This document shows, in pieces, positions 26,084 through 34,075 of a stretch of 62,478 nt of DNA; the stretch's first letter is position 1, and each line of letters begins with the position of its first letter. This DNA comes from JALZEG01 sp035942255 (lineage in GTDB: Bacteria; Actinomycetota; CADDZG01; WHSQ01). The position numbers and the translations under genes are program-made. The DNA is taken from NCBI GenBank assembly GCA_035942255.1, contig DASZDG010000036.1, forward strand, positions 1-62,478. The letters are read 5' to 3'. Below the pieces are notes generated by a model, which did no database searches, was not told where the DNA came from, and saw only the letters and a program-made list of their open reading frames with translations.

Positions 26084-27184
26084 CTAGATGATGCCGATCC
26101 CGATGCCGGGAATCCCACCGGGGATTCCTCCCGGGATGCCGATGCCGCAGATGATGATGATCATGCACGGAGGACCGGCGGCGAAGAACCCCGGCGGCAG
26201 CGTGTACGGGGGCGGCGGCTGCCCGTACGTCAAGAAGTAGAAGAGGTTGACGACCGCCTCACAGATCTCTGGTCCGAGCGGGCACGGGCCGCCGATGGCC
26301 ACCAGGGCGTCGTAGAACTCGAAGAACGAGGGAAGCATCGGCGTCGCGTCGCAGGCGTCTCCCCTGCCGTCCGCGTCCGCGTCCTCCTGGCGCGGGTTCC
26401 AGGCGTCGGGGCAGTTGTCGGAGCCGTCCATGATGTTGTCGAGGTCGCGGTCGGTCGGCACCAGCGGCGGGCAGCCGCCGTAGTTCCGGTCGCCGTGCAT
26501 CCGCGTCGGGCAGAGATCCTCGGAGTTGACGATCTGGTCTCCGTCGATGTCCTCGTCGCACTCGTCGCGCAGCCCGTCCTCGTCGAGGTCCGGCGTACCC
26601 GCCGGATCGGCGCAGGCGTCCTCGCCGGCCTGGGTCTCTCGCACGTCGGGCGCCGGCTCGGCCAGCTCCTCCTGCAGCGCCTCGGCGACCTCCTTCTTGT
26701 CCTTCGCGAACGGGTCCGAGCCCGCGAGCAGCTCCGCGCCGTTCGAGAGCCCGTCGCGGTCCGGGTCGTCCTCGAGCGTCAGCTCGCAGCCGCCGAACGA
26801 GCGGTCCCCCGGCTGGAGGTCGCAGATGTCCGTCCCGGGGCCGCCGTTGTAGCGGTCGGCACCCTCGCCGCCGAGCAGCAGGTCGTTGCCCTCGTTGCCG
26901 CGGATGACGTCCGCGCCGTCGCTGCCGGAGAGCACGTCGTCGCCCGTGCCGCCACACAGGTGGTCGTCGCCCGCGGCCCCGTCCATCGCGTCGTTCCCGC
27001 CGAGCCCGGCCAGCGCGTCGAAGCCGGCGCCACCGGCGAGCGTGTCGGCGGAGTCGGTCCCGCTCGCGGTCACCTTGCGTCCGAGGCAGACGCCGCCCGA
27101 GGCCTGGGCCGCCACCGGGAACAGGAGCCCCCCGACGAGGGCAGCCGTCAACGGCGCGGCCAGGCGCTTGAGAGCTCGTTGCAA
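26084..27184 (-). CDS. Secreted RTX-repeat and thrombospondin-type-3 calcium-binding protein
   Basis: 366 aa. Signal peptide at 1-28. Residues about 40-125 hold nonapeptide hemolysin-type repeats (GGAGFDALAGLGGNDAMDG, GGTGDDVLSGSDGADVIRG) that fold into a calcium-binding beta-roll. Residues about 138-275 hold thrombospondin type 3-like acidic motifs (DPDRDGLSNGAEL, DLDEDGLRDECDEDIDGDQ, DADADGRGDACD). The C-terminus is unusual, a hydrophobic Pro/Gly/Ile tail ending CGIGIPGGIPGGIPGIGIG plus II, which might anchor or aggregate the protein. The TTG start has GGGAGG seven bases upstream. Probably a calcium-stabilised cell-surface or matrix protein. Confidence 0.78.
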   Translation of the reverse strand: MQRALKRLAAPLTAALVGGLLFPVAAQASGGVCLGRKVTASGTDSADTLAGGAGFDALAGLGGNDAMDGAAGDDHLCGGTGDDVLSGSDGADVIRGNEGNDLLLGGEGADRYNGGPGTDICDLQPGDRSFGGCELTLEDDPDRDGLSNGAELLAGSDPFAKDKKEVAEALQEELAEPAPDVRETQAGEDACADPAGTPDLDEDGLRDECDEDIDGDQIVNSEDLCPTRMHGDRNYGGCPPLVPTDRDLDNIMDGSDNCPDAWNPRQEDADADGRGDACDATPMLPSFFEFYDALVAIGGPCPLGPEICEAVVNLFYFLTYGQPPPPYTLPPGFFAAGPPCMIIIICGIGIPGGIPGGIPGIGIGII

Positions 27185-27444
27185 GTCAATACCTCCCGTG
27201 GGGGGGTCCGCCCGCCCGCTTTCGACCCGATTCAGCCCTAGCGCGCACGGCGGGGTCCATACGTAGAACCGGCGGTGGCCGGATGGGGGATTTCGTCCGG
27301 ATCGTCCTTAACAGGCAGGGAAACGGTGTTTGCGTGTATAAGTTGTCGGCACCCGCTGTACTAGCTCTGCTTCAGCGCGTACAGGCGAGACCAGGACGGA
27401 AGGGACGAAGCATCGCCTCGGCGATGCTCCAGGAAGGGGATGGC
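27185..27444 (+). promoter_or_regulatory. Leader region of the lanthipeptide cluster
   Basis: This 260-base gap separates the divergent RTX/TSP3 gene and the first precursor gene, so it must hold both promoters. A TATAAG -10-like element (27337-27342) sits in a locally AT-rich patch. No convincing -35 or operator was recognised. The short palindrome CGCCTCGGCG (27415-27424) lies just before the ribosome binding site. No gene was seen. Confidence 0.35.
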
Positions 27445-27630
27445 ATGAAGAAGCTCGAGCTCCATCGGGAGACTCTCCGGGACCTCACCGAGGTGGACCT
27501 CAGGTCCGTCGCCGGCGGCGCCTCGACGACCACGTGTCCCAAGGTCACGACGCTCCTCACGATGACGCAGACGCCGGCGTGCCCCTCCGGCGCGACGTGG
27601 TTCCAGGAGTGCGGCACCGCCACCAGCTAG
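27445..27630 (+). CDS. Class I lanthipeptide precursor A1
   Basis: 61 aa. The leader (residues 1-25) has the pattern KKLELHRETLRDLTEVDL followed by SVAGG, a double-Gly-type cleavage site. The core of 36 residues has three Cys and ten Thr plus three Ser, and contains the motif shared by all four precursors, ACPSGATWF. LanB would dehydrate Ser/Thr and LanC would add Cys thiols to make (methyl)lanthionine rings. AGGAAGGGG lies five bases before the ATG. First of four tandem precursor genes. Compared with its siblings its core has an extra Thr-rich N-terminal stretch (KVTTLLTMTQT). Confidence 0.85.
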   Translation: MKKLELHRETLRDLTEVDLRSVAGGASTTTCPKVTTLLTMTQTPACPSGATWFQECGTATS

Positions 27631-27668
27631 TACGAGAGACGAAGCATCGACGAGAGAGGGAGACCGCG

Positions 27669-27830
27669 ATGGCCAAGAAGCTAGAGCTCCACAAGGAGAC
27701 CCTGCGGGGTCTTACGGACGAGGCCCTCACCGAGGTCGCCGGCGGCGTGGAAGAGATCACGACCGTCTGCGGGCACACGCAGACGCCCCTGTGCCCGTCC
27801 GGCGCGACCTGGTTCAGCGGCTGCAGCTGA
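27669..27830 (+). CDS. Class I lanthipeptide precursor A2
   Basis: 53 aa, the shortest of the four. Leader MAKKLELHKETLRGLTDEAL ending EVAGG (residues 1-26), core of 27 residues with three Cys and the shared TQTPLCPSGATWF block ending SGCS. The acidic VEEI start of the core differs from the siblings. It starts 38 bases after precursor A1, with GAGAGGGAGA upstream. The product would carry at most three thioether rings. Confidence 0.85.
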   Translation: MAKKLELHKETLRGLTDEALTEVAGGVEEITTVCGHTQTPLCPSGATWFSGCS

Positions 27831-27852
27831 TCGATCGACGAAGGAGAAGACC

Positions 27853-28032
27853 ATGAAGCTCGAGCTCAACAAGGAGACTCTCGTAAGCCTCTCGGACGAG
27901 AGCCTGCAGGAGGTCGCCGGCGGCGCTGCGACCACCGGCTGCACGGGGGGCTACGCCACGCAAACGTTCGTGTGCCCGTCGGGCGCGACGTGGTTCACCG
28001 ACTGCGAGAGCACCTGGGTCAGCTGCGGCTAG
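27853..28032 (+). CDS. Class I lanthipeptide precursor A3
   Basis: 59 aa. Leader MKLELNKETLVSLSDESLQ ending EVAGG (residues 1-24), core of 35 residues beginning AATTGC and containing VCPSGATWFTDC, then a C-terminal ESTWVSCG. Four Cys are present, one more than A1 and A2. Nearly a twin of A4. AAGGAGAAG lies just before the ATG. Gap from A2 is 22 bases. Confidence 0.87.
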   Translation: MKLELNKETLVSLSDESLQEVAGGAATTGCTGGYATQTFVCPSGATWFTDCESTWVSCG

Positions 28033-28060
28033 CCCAGCCTGAAGAAAGGGAGCAGACCAG

Positions 28061-28240
28061 ATGGCCAAGAAACTCGAGCTGAACAAGGAGACCCTCGTCG
28101 GCCTGTCGGACGAGAACCTCGCGGAGGTCGCCGGCGGCGCGGCTACGACCGGCTGCGACTGGCCCACCCAGACGATGGCGTGCCCCTCGGGCGCGACGTG
28201 GTTCACCACCTGCGAGAGCACCTGGGTCAGCTGCGCCTAG
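28061..28240 (+). CDS. Class I lanthipeptide precursor A4
   Basis: 59 aa. Leader MAKKLELNKETLVGLSDENL ending EVAGG (residues 1-26), core of 33 residues beginning AATTGC, with ACPSGATWFTTC and the same ESTWVSC ending as A3. Four Cys. A3 and A4 look like a recent duplication; they differ mainly between the first two Cys (TGGYATQTFV versus DWPTQTMA). AAAGGGAG precedes the ATG. Last precursor before the hairpin at 28268. Confidence 0.87.
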   Translation: MAKKLELNKETLVGLSDENLAEVAGGAATTGCDWPTQTMACPSGATWFTTCESTWVSCA

Positions 28241-28267
28241 CCGGGGCACCGGATCGAGTCGAACGCG

Positions 28268-28289
28268 CGAGCGGCCTTCGGGCCGCTCG
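28268..28289 (+). terminator. UUCG-capped hairpin between precursors and lanC (likely attenuator)
   Basis: Perfect nine-base arms CGAGCGGCC (28268-28276) and GGCCGCTCG (28281-28289) capped by a TTCG tetraloop and followed by TGTTCGT. It lies in the 56-base gap between the last precursor stop and the lanC start. The weak U-run suggests partial termination or RNA stabilisation, which would keep precursor mRNA above enzyme mRNA, as is common in lanthipeptide operons. Confidence 0.7.
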
Positions 28290-28296
28290 TGTTCGT

Positions 28297-29571
28297 ATGG
28301 GGGGCGTGACAGAGGTGGAGGGATGGCGGCCGGTCCTCGAGGGGGACCTCGCCGAACGGGCGCTGGGGGCGGCGCGCGCGATCGGTGACGCGATCGCCGC
28401 GGCCTTCCGCGCCGACGGCGCGTCTCCCGCACGCGGCGACGCGTCGCTCTCCCGCGGATGGACCGGGACCGCCGTCACGATGCACTACCTGGATCGCGCC
28501 TTCCCGGACGCGGGGTTCGGCGAGGTGCGCGCCGCGGCCCTCGACCGCGCGGCCGAGGCGGTCGCGGCCCAGCCTATGAACGTCGGTCTCATGCAGGGGT
28601 TCCCCGGGGTCGCATGGGCGATCGAGCACCTGGGTGAGAACACGGGGGCCGAGGACGGCAACGCCGCGATCGACGACGCGCTGCTCGCGATGAGCGGGGC
28701 CGCGGCGTGGAACGGCCTCTACGACCTCGTCAGCGGCCTCGTCGGAGTCGGGCTGTACGCGCTCGAGCGGGTGACGACGCCGTCCGGCCGGAAGCTGCTC
28801 GAGCTCGTCGTAGACGCGCTGGACGAGTCCGCCGAGACGCACGAGACGGGGATCACCTGGTACACGAAGCCCGAGCTGATCCCACCGTCGGCGCGCGAGC
28901 GTGTGCCGGAGGGCTACTACAACCTCGGCCTCGCGCACGGCGTCCCCGGCGTGGTGGGGCTGCTCGCGGGGGCGCACCGCGCCGGCGTCGCACGCGACCG
29001 GACGCAGCGGCTCCTCGAGGGAAGCGTCCCGTGGGTGCTGGCACAGGCTCTTCCACCGGGCGGACGGGCGACGTGGCCCTACTTCGTCGGCCCCGGGATC
29101 GACCCGCAGCCTGCGCGGCTCGCCTGGTGCTACGGCGACGCCGGCGTGATCACGGTCCTCCTCATGGCCGCCGAGGCGACGGGGCGCGCCGAGTGGGAGA
29201 CGGCGGCACTCGAGGCGCTCGAGCGGGCGGCCGCGCGGCCCCCGGGCGACAGCGACGTCCAGGGCGCGAGCCTCTGCCACGGCTCGATGGGGCTCGCGCA
29301 CCTGTGGAACCGGATCTGGCAGCGACACCCCTCGGAGACCCTGCGCCGGTCGATCGAGCACTGGACGACGGTCGCCCTCGCCCAGCGCGTTCAAGCGGGC
29401 GGCTTCGCCGGGTACTCGGTGTGGCGGCCGGAGCACGACGACGAGGGCGGGGACATCCAGGGGCCGGGCCTCCTCGCGGGGGCCTCGGGCATCGCGCTCG
29501 CGCTCGTCGCGGCGGCGACCCCGCACGCGCCCGCGTGGGACCGCCACCTGCTGCTGTCGCACGTCGCATGA
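28297..29571 (+). CDS. lanC: Lanthionine synthetase C family cyclase (LanC)
   Basis: 424 aa. The alpha-toroid enzyme's zinc ligands are intact: Cys278 in LAWCYGD, Cys327 and His328 in SLCHGS. The conserved GLAHGVPG motif contains His214, a proposed catalytic residue, and a GLMQGFPGVAWA motif lies near residue 97. It catalyses addition of Cys thiols to dehydrated Ser/Thr to form lanthionine rings. Start choice is uncertain: the ATG at 28297 lacks a Shine-Dalgarno, while the GTG at 28306 has G-rich sequence directly upstream. The stop overlaps lanB by four bases (ATGA), indicating coupled synthesis. Confidence 0.92.
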   Translation: MGGVTEVEGWRPVLEGDLAERALGAARAIGDAIAAAFRADGASPARGDASLSRGWTGTAVTMHYLDRAFPDAGFGEVRAAALDRAAEAVAAQPMNVGLMQGFPGVAWAIEHLGENTGAEDGNAAIDDALLAMSGAAAWNGLYDLVSGLVGVGLYALERVTTPSGRKLLELVVDALDESAETHETGITWYTKPELIPPSARERVPEGYYNLGLAHGVPGVVGLLAGAHRAGVARDRTQRLLEGSVPWVLAQALPPGGRATWPYFVGPGIDPQPARLAWCYGDAGVITVLLMAAEATGRAEWETAALEALERAAARPPGDSDVQGASLCHGSMGLAHLWNRIWQRHPSETLRRSIEHWTTVALAQRVQAGGFAGYSVWRPEHDDEGGDIQGPGLLAGASGIALALVAAATPHAPAWDRHLLLSHVA

Positions 29572-32500
29572 GACACGCATCCACGCCCGACGGCTCGTTC
29601 ATGCTGCGCGCTCCCCTGCTGCCGGCCGGCGAGGCGTACGCCTGGAGCGACGGCCTCGAAGCCGCGGCGACACCGGAAGACGCCGACGCGCTGGCGCGCG
29701 ACCGCGCGCTGCTCAGAGACCGCCTGCGCGCCTTCTACACGCGCCCGGAGGTGCAGGAGGCGCTGTACCTCGCGTCGCCGAAGCTCGCCGAGAGGTCCCG
29801 TTCGTGGCTCGAAGGGGCGGACGACGCGAAGGTCGAGCGCCCGCTCATCCGGTACTTCCTGCGGATGTGCACGCGGCCCACGCCGTTCGGCACGTTCGCC
29901 GGCAACGGCGTGGGGCGGCTCGGCGACTCGACGCGTCTGAAGCTCGCACCCCCGGCCCTCAACGGCCGCAGGACGCGCCTCGACCATCTCTACCTCACCG
30001 CGCTCGCGCTGGGGCTCGAGGACCGCTACAAGCGCAAGCTGACGTACCGCGTGAACTCGAGCCTCTACCCCGCGGGCGGGAAGCTGCGGTACGCCGAAGC
30101 GGGCATGCGCGGGGGCCGCAGCTACAGCCTCGTCGCCGTGGAGCCGAACGAGGCGGTCGTGGCGGTGCTCGATAGGGCGCGGGGCGGTGCGACGTTCGAG
30201 GAGCTCGCGACGCTGCTCGTCGACGACGAGATCACCTACGACGACGCGGCGGCGTTCGTGGAGGAGCTAGTCGACTCGCAGCTGCTCGAGTCCACGCTCG
30301 TCCCCCCGATCACGGGGCCGGAGGCGATCACCGCACTGATCGAGGAGCTGCGCACGGTCGAGGGGGCCGAGAGCGAGCTCGCGCTGCTCGAGGAGGTGAG
30401 GGCGGCGCTCGACAAGCTCGACGCGGAGGGCGTCGGGGCGCCCGTCGAACGCTACGAGCAGATCTTCTCGATCGTGCAGCCGCTACCGGCGGACGCGGAC
30501 CGCAGCACGTTCTTCCAGACCGACATGGTGACCGCCCTCGAGGAGGCGTCGCTGGGCCCCGTCGTCGTCGATGAGGTGCTGCGCGCGACGCGCGCGCTGC
30601 AGAGCACGATCGGGAGGACGTCGAGCGGCGCGCTCGAGCGCTGGCGCGGGGACTTCGTCGCGCGTTACGAGACGCGCGAGGTGCCGCTCGTGGAGGCCCT
30701 CGACGAGGAGTCCGGCATCGGCTTCCTCGCGTCGACGTCGCCCGGGAGCGACGCGTCGCCTCTGGTGCGCGGGCTCGTGTGGCCGCAGCGTTCGGACGAG
30801 ACCGGCGCCGTGGGCGCGCGCTTCGCGCACCTCATGCGCCGGCTGATGGACACGACGGGGGCGGGACTGCAGGAGCTCGTGCTCGACGACGCCGACGTCG
30901 AGGCGCTCCGGGCGGAGGATCAGGCCGAGACACCGGATGCGTTCGCGGCGATGGTGACGATCGCGGCCCGGAGCGGCGAGCACGTGGACCGCGGCGACTT
31001 CCGGCTGCTGCTGCACGGGGTGTCGGGGCCGTCGGGCGCGCGCCTGCTGGGCCGCTTCTGCCATGCGGACCCCGCCGTCGAGGCGGCGGTGCGCGCCCAC
31101 CTGCGCGCCGAGGAAGCGCTGCGGCCCGAGACCGTCTACGCCGAGATCGTGCACCTGCCGGAGGGGCGCAGCGGGAACATCCTCGCCCGGCCCGTGCTGC
31201 GCGGCCACGAGATCCCGTTCCTCGGCCGCTCCGGTGCCCCGGTCGAGGCTCAGGTCCCGGTCACGGACCTGCTCGTGTCCGTGGAGGGTCAGCGGGTGGT
31301 GCTCCGGTCGAAGTCGCTGGGCCGCGAGGTCGCGCCGCGCCTAGCCAGCGCGCAGAACTACACGCTGCGGAGCCTCGGCATCTATCGCTTCCTGTGCACG
31401 CTCCAGGCGCAGGGGGTCGCGGAGGGGGTCGTGTGGAACTGGGGCGCCTTCAACGCTGCGTCGTTCCTCCCCCGCGTCACCTACGGCAGGACGGTCTTGC
31501 ACCGCGCGCGGTGGGCGTTCCGCGCGGCCGACGTCGGAGACCTGCTGGAAGCGAAGGGCGATCGCGTGTTCGCGCGCATGCAGGAGCTGCGGGAGACGCG
31601 CGGGCTGCCGCGCCACGTCGCGCTCTACGACGAGGACAACACGATGATGGTCGACCTCGACAACGTGCTGAGCGTCGAGATGCTCGTCGAGCTCGTGCGG
31701 CGGAGGCCGCACTTCCGGCTCGTCGAGGTGTGGCCGGACCCGGACGAGCTCCCGCTGGAGGGTCACGGCGGCGCGTACGTGAACGAGGTCCTGATCCCGT
31801 TCACGCGCGTCGAGTCCGGCATCCCTGCATCGGCCCCCGCGCGCGTGGCGGCGGGACGCCGGAGCTTCCCGCCCGGGTCCGAGTGGCTCTACGTCAAGGT
31901 CTATACCGGGACGGCCACGGCGGACGCGCTGCTGCGCGCGGTCGTGGGGCCGGTGGTCGCGCGGGCGCGCGCGTCGGGAGCAGCCGGCCGGTGGTTCTTC
32001 ATCCGGTACGCGGACCCCGAGCCGCACCTCCGGATCAGGCTGCACGGAGACCGGGCGCGTCTGACGTCGGAGGTGCTCCCGGCGCTGCGGGATGCCGTCG
32101 AGCCGGAGCTCGAGGGGCGGGTGTGGCGCGTCGAGGCCGGCACGTACGTGCGCGAGCTCGAGCGCTACGGGGGGCCGGACGCGATCGGCCTCGCCGAGGA
32201 CCTCTTCTCCGCCGACAGCGACGCGGTGATGGAGATCGTGTGCGGCGGCGGGTCGCTCGACGACCGCTGGCGCATCGGCCTCGCGGGGATCCACCGGCTG
32301 TTCGAGGACCTCGGGCTGGACGAGGAGACGCAGACGCGGCTCGCGCGCCGGATGCGCGACGGCTACGCCGCGGAGGTCGGCGCCGACACGTTGCTGAAGC
32401 GCCAGATCGGCGACCGCTACCGCGCCGAGCGGCGCGCGCTCGAGCCGCTCATCGATCGGGAGGCGTCACACGCCGGGCCCCTTGGCGAGGGCATCGCCGC

Positions 32501-32723
32501 GCTCGAGCGGCGGTCGGCCGCGTCGGCTCCCGCGATCGCTGGGCTGCGCGACCTGGGGCCCGCGGGCCGGCTGACGGTGTCGTTCGAAGATCTCGCGGCG
32601 AGCCTCGCGCACATGCACGTCAACCGCCTGCTGCGCTCGGCGCAGCGCGCCCACGAGATGGTGATGTACGACCTGCTGGACCGCCTCTACCAGGCACGTG
32701 CCGGCCGCAGGCGCCGCGCCTAG
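29568..32723 (+). CDS. lanB: Full-length lantibiotic dehydratase (LanB)
   Basis: 1051 aa, the size of fused class I dehydratases. The N-terminal glutamylation domain covers about residues 40-730, with motifs RYFLRMCTRPTPFGTFAG and FLPRVTYGRTVLHRARW. The C-terminal elimination (SpaB_C-like) domain covers about residues 760-1045, recognisable in WLYVKVYTGTATADALL and WFFIRYADPEPHLRIRLHG. It uses glutamyl-tRNA(Glu) to glutamylate precursor Ser/Thr and then eliminates glutamate. The ATG at 29568 overlaps the lanC stop. The stop overlaps by four bases with the convergent glyoxalase-like gene. No LanT or LanP follows. Confidence 0.93.
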   Translation: MRHASTPDGSFMLRAPLLPAGEAYAWSDGLEAAATPEDADALARDRALLRDRLRAFYTRPEVQEALYLASPKLAERSRSWLEGADDAKVERPLIRYFLRMCTRPTPFGTFAGNGVGRLGDSTRLKLAPPALNGRRTRLDHLYLTALALGLEDRYKRKLTYRVNSSLYPAGGKLRYAEAGMRGGRSYSLVAVEPNEAVVAVLDRARGGATFEELATLLVDDEITYDDAAAFVEELVDSQLLESTLVPPITGPEAITALIEELRTVEGAESELALLEEVRAALDKLDAEGVGAPVERYEQIFSIVQPLPADADRSTFFQTDMVTALEEASLGPVVVDEVLRATRALQSTIGRTSSGALERWRGDFVARYETREVPLVEALDEESGIGFLASTSPGSDASPLVRGLVWPQRSDETGAVGARFAHLMRRLMDTTGAGLQELVLDDADVEALRAEDQAETPDAFAAMVTIAARSGEHVDRGDFRLLLHGVSGPSGARLLGRFCHADPAVEAAVRAHLRAEEALRPETVYAEIVHLPEGRSGNILARPVLRGHEIPFLGRSGAPVEAQVPVTDLLVSVEGQRVVLRSKSLGREVAPRLASAQNYTLRSLGIYRFLCTLQAQGVAEGVVWNWGAFNAASFLPRVTYGRTVLHRARWAFRAADVGDLLEAKGDRVFARMQELRETRGLPRHVALYDEDNTMMVDLDNVLSVEMLVELVRRRPHFRLVEVWPDPDELPLEGHGGAYVNEVLIPFTRVESGIPASAPARVAAGRRSFPPGSEWLYVKVYTGTATADALLRAVVGPVVARARASGAAGRWFFIRYADPEPHLRIRLHGDRARLTSEVLPALRDAVEPELEGRVWRVEAGTYVRELERYGGPDAIGLAEDLFSADSDAVMEIVCGGGSLDDRWRIGLAGIHRLFEDLGLDEETQTRLARRMRDGYAAEVGADTLLKRQIGDRYRAERRALEPLIDREASHAGPLGEGIAALERRSAASAPAIAGLRDLGPAGRLTVSFEDLAASLAHMHVNRLLRSAQRAHEMVMYDLLDRLYQARAGRRRRA

Positions 32724-33187
32724 GTCGTAGACCTCATCGCCTCCGCGGCGCGCCGCTGCATCTCGTCCGGCGGGACGTCCTCGACGTGCTGCGCGATGCT
32801 CCAGCGGTGGCCGAACGGGTCCTCGAACTGCGCGCTGCGGTCGCCGTAGAACTGGTCCTCTAGGTCACTGATCGACTTCGCGCCCGCGTCCAGCGCACGC
32901 CGGTACGTCGCGTCGACGTCCTCGACGTACACCGAGATCGTCACGGGGCTCCCGCCGTATGCCGACGGGCCGCGGATGCCCATGTCGGGGAGCTCGTCTG
33001 CGAGCATCACGACCGAGTCTCCGATCTCGATCTCGGCATGGCCGATCTTTCCGCCGGGCGCGGGCATCTGCATCCGCTCCCTCGCGCCGAACACGTTCTT
33101 GTAGAACTCGATCGCCTCGGCGGCTCCGTCGACGTGGAGGTAGGGCGTCACCTGCGGGTACCCGTCGGGGATCGGCTTCACGGCCAT
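32720..33187 (-). CDS. VOC-superfamily (PhnB/glyoxalase-like) protein
   Basis: 155 aa with two beta-alpha-beta-beta-beta modules typical of the vicinal oxygen chelate fold: VTPYLHVDGAAEAIEFYKNV and VTISVYVEDVDATYRRALDA, and the PhnB-like ending FEDPFGHRWSIAQHVEDV. Metal ligands appear in part (His in the first strand, Glu/Gln in the second). Family members act in antibiotic binding, demethylation or detoxification; specificity is unclear. It converges on lanB with a four-base overlap. A role in self-protection from the lanthipeptide is possible but unsupported. Confidence 0.82.
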   Translation of the reverse strand: MAVKPIPDGYPQVTPYLHVDGAAEAIEFYKNVFGARERMQMPAPGGKIGHAEIEIGDSVVMLADELPDMGIRGPSAYGGSPVTISVYVEDVDATYRRALDAGAKSISDLEDQFYGDRSAQFEDPFGHRWSIAQHVEDVPPDEMQRRAAEAMRSTT

Positions 33188-33234
33188 GGTCTCGACCTCC
33201 TGCTAGAAAGCGTGTGAAGGCCATCCGATCTTAG

Positions 33235-33651
33235 TCAGACTGGACACCCGTTGTACCGGACCTCGCTCCCGTCGATGAACGAGACGTACAGGTTCAGGCA
33301 GACGCGGTAGGGCGCAACCGACAGCGTTCCCATACCCGCAGTGGCCGCGAGCGAGCCGGGAACCGCGTTCGTAAACGACCTGACGACGCGGCCGCCCTGG
33401 ACAATCCCGCAGCCGACGCGTATCCCCGGGCCGGGGGCCAACGCTGACCCGGCCACGACGACGGTCATGCTCGATCCGGTCACCACGGCGGAGGCGACGC
33501 AGCTCGCGGCGACGGCGCGCCCGGGGTCGTCCTGGACGTACGTGTCGTGTTGCACTACCGGCTGCCCGACCTGGGCGAGCGCGGGAGTGGGCGACACCCC
33601 GAACGCCACGCCTACGACCAGCGCCATCAGCCCCATCACATGCCTGTGCAT
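33235..33651 (-). CDS. Secreted Cys-rich protein, five-paralogue family, member 1
   Basis: 138 aa with a signal peptide (MGLMALVVGVAFGVSPTPALA). The mature chain is predicted to be a beta-sandwich with four Cys: one in AASC, one in VGCGIVQGGRVV, one in YRVCLNLY and one in the terminal YNGCPV. The C-G-I-V-x-x-G-R motif and the C-terminal NGCP are shared with the four upstream paralogues. Last gene of the minus-strand array. No known family. Confidence 0.7.
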   Translation of the reverse strand: MHRHVMGLMALVVGVAFGVSPTPALAQVGQPVVQHDTYVQDDPGRAVAASCVASAVVTGSSMTVVVAGSALAPGPGIRVGCGIVQGGRVVRSFTNAVPGSLAATAGMGTLSVAPYRVCLNLYVSFIDGSEVRYNGCPV

Positions 33652-33661
33652 CTACGACCTC

Positions 33662-34075
33662 CTAGAACGGGCAACGGTTCTCGCGAACCTCGCCACCGTC
33701 GGCGTACACCATGTAGCGGTCGGTGCAGACGGTGAACGGCACGACGGGCATCTGCACCACGATCGCATTGGTCGCGACGATCGCGCCGCTCGCGGTGACA
33801 CTCGCAACGACCCTGCCGGCCACGACGATCCCGCACCTGACCCGGATGGCGACGGCGCCCGGCTCGACGGCGTGGGCGGCGAGGACGCCCGTCTGCTGGC
33901 TCCCGGTAGTGAACGCGGTGAAGGAGCACGGCGCCACGGCGACCCCGGCGCCGTCGTGGACGACGCTTGTCGACACCGGGGACTGTGCGCCCGCGGGAGC
34001 GGGGACCGACGCCGCGACGGCCCCGACCACCACCGCGAGCGCGGCCGTGGTCCGGCGGATCGTTCGGGTGCTCAA
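33662..34075 (-). CDS. Secreted Cys-rich protein, five-paralogue family, member 2
   Basis: 137 aa. The TTG start at 34075 overlaps the stop of member 3 by four bases and has GGAGAA upstream. Signal peptide through AGA (TAALAVVVGAVAASVPAPAGA), then a mature part with the family motif VRCGIVVAGRVVASV, a central FTVCTDRY and a C-terminal ENRCPF. Four conserved Cys. Function unknown; the tight operon suggests joint expression with the other members. Confidence 0.7.
   Translation of the reverse strand: MSTRTIRRTTAALAVVVGAVAASVPAPAGAQSPVSTSVVHDGAGVAVAPCSFTAFTTGSQQTGVLAAHAVEPGAVAIRVRCGIVVAGRVVASVTASGAIVATNAIVVQMPVVPFTVCTDRYMVYADGGEVRENRCPF

Noticed and set aside
27445..28240. Regularly spaced similar sequences that might be a CRISPR or DNA repeat array
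   Set aside because: The similarity is explained by four paralogous precursor peptide genes with ribosome binding sites and stop codons; repeat units are long, imperfect and coding.
32720..33187. VOC protein as a lanthipeptide immunity gene
   Set aside because: Convergent orientation and a generic PhnB-like fold; nothing in the sequence links it to lanthipeptide resistance.
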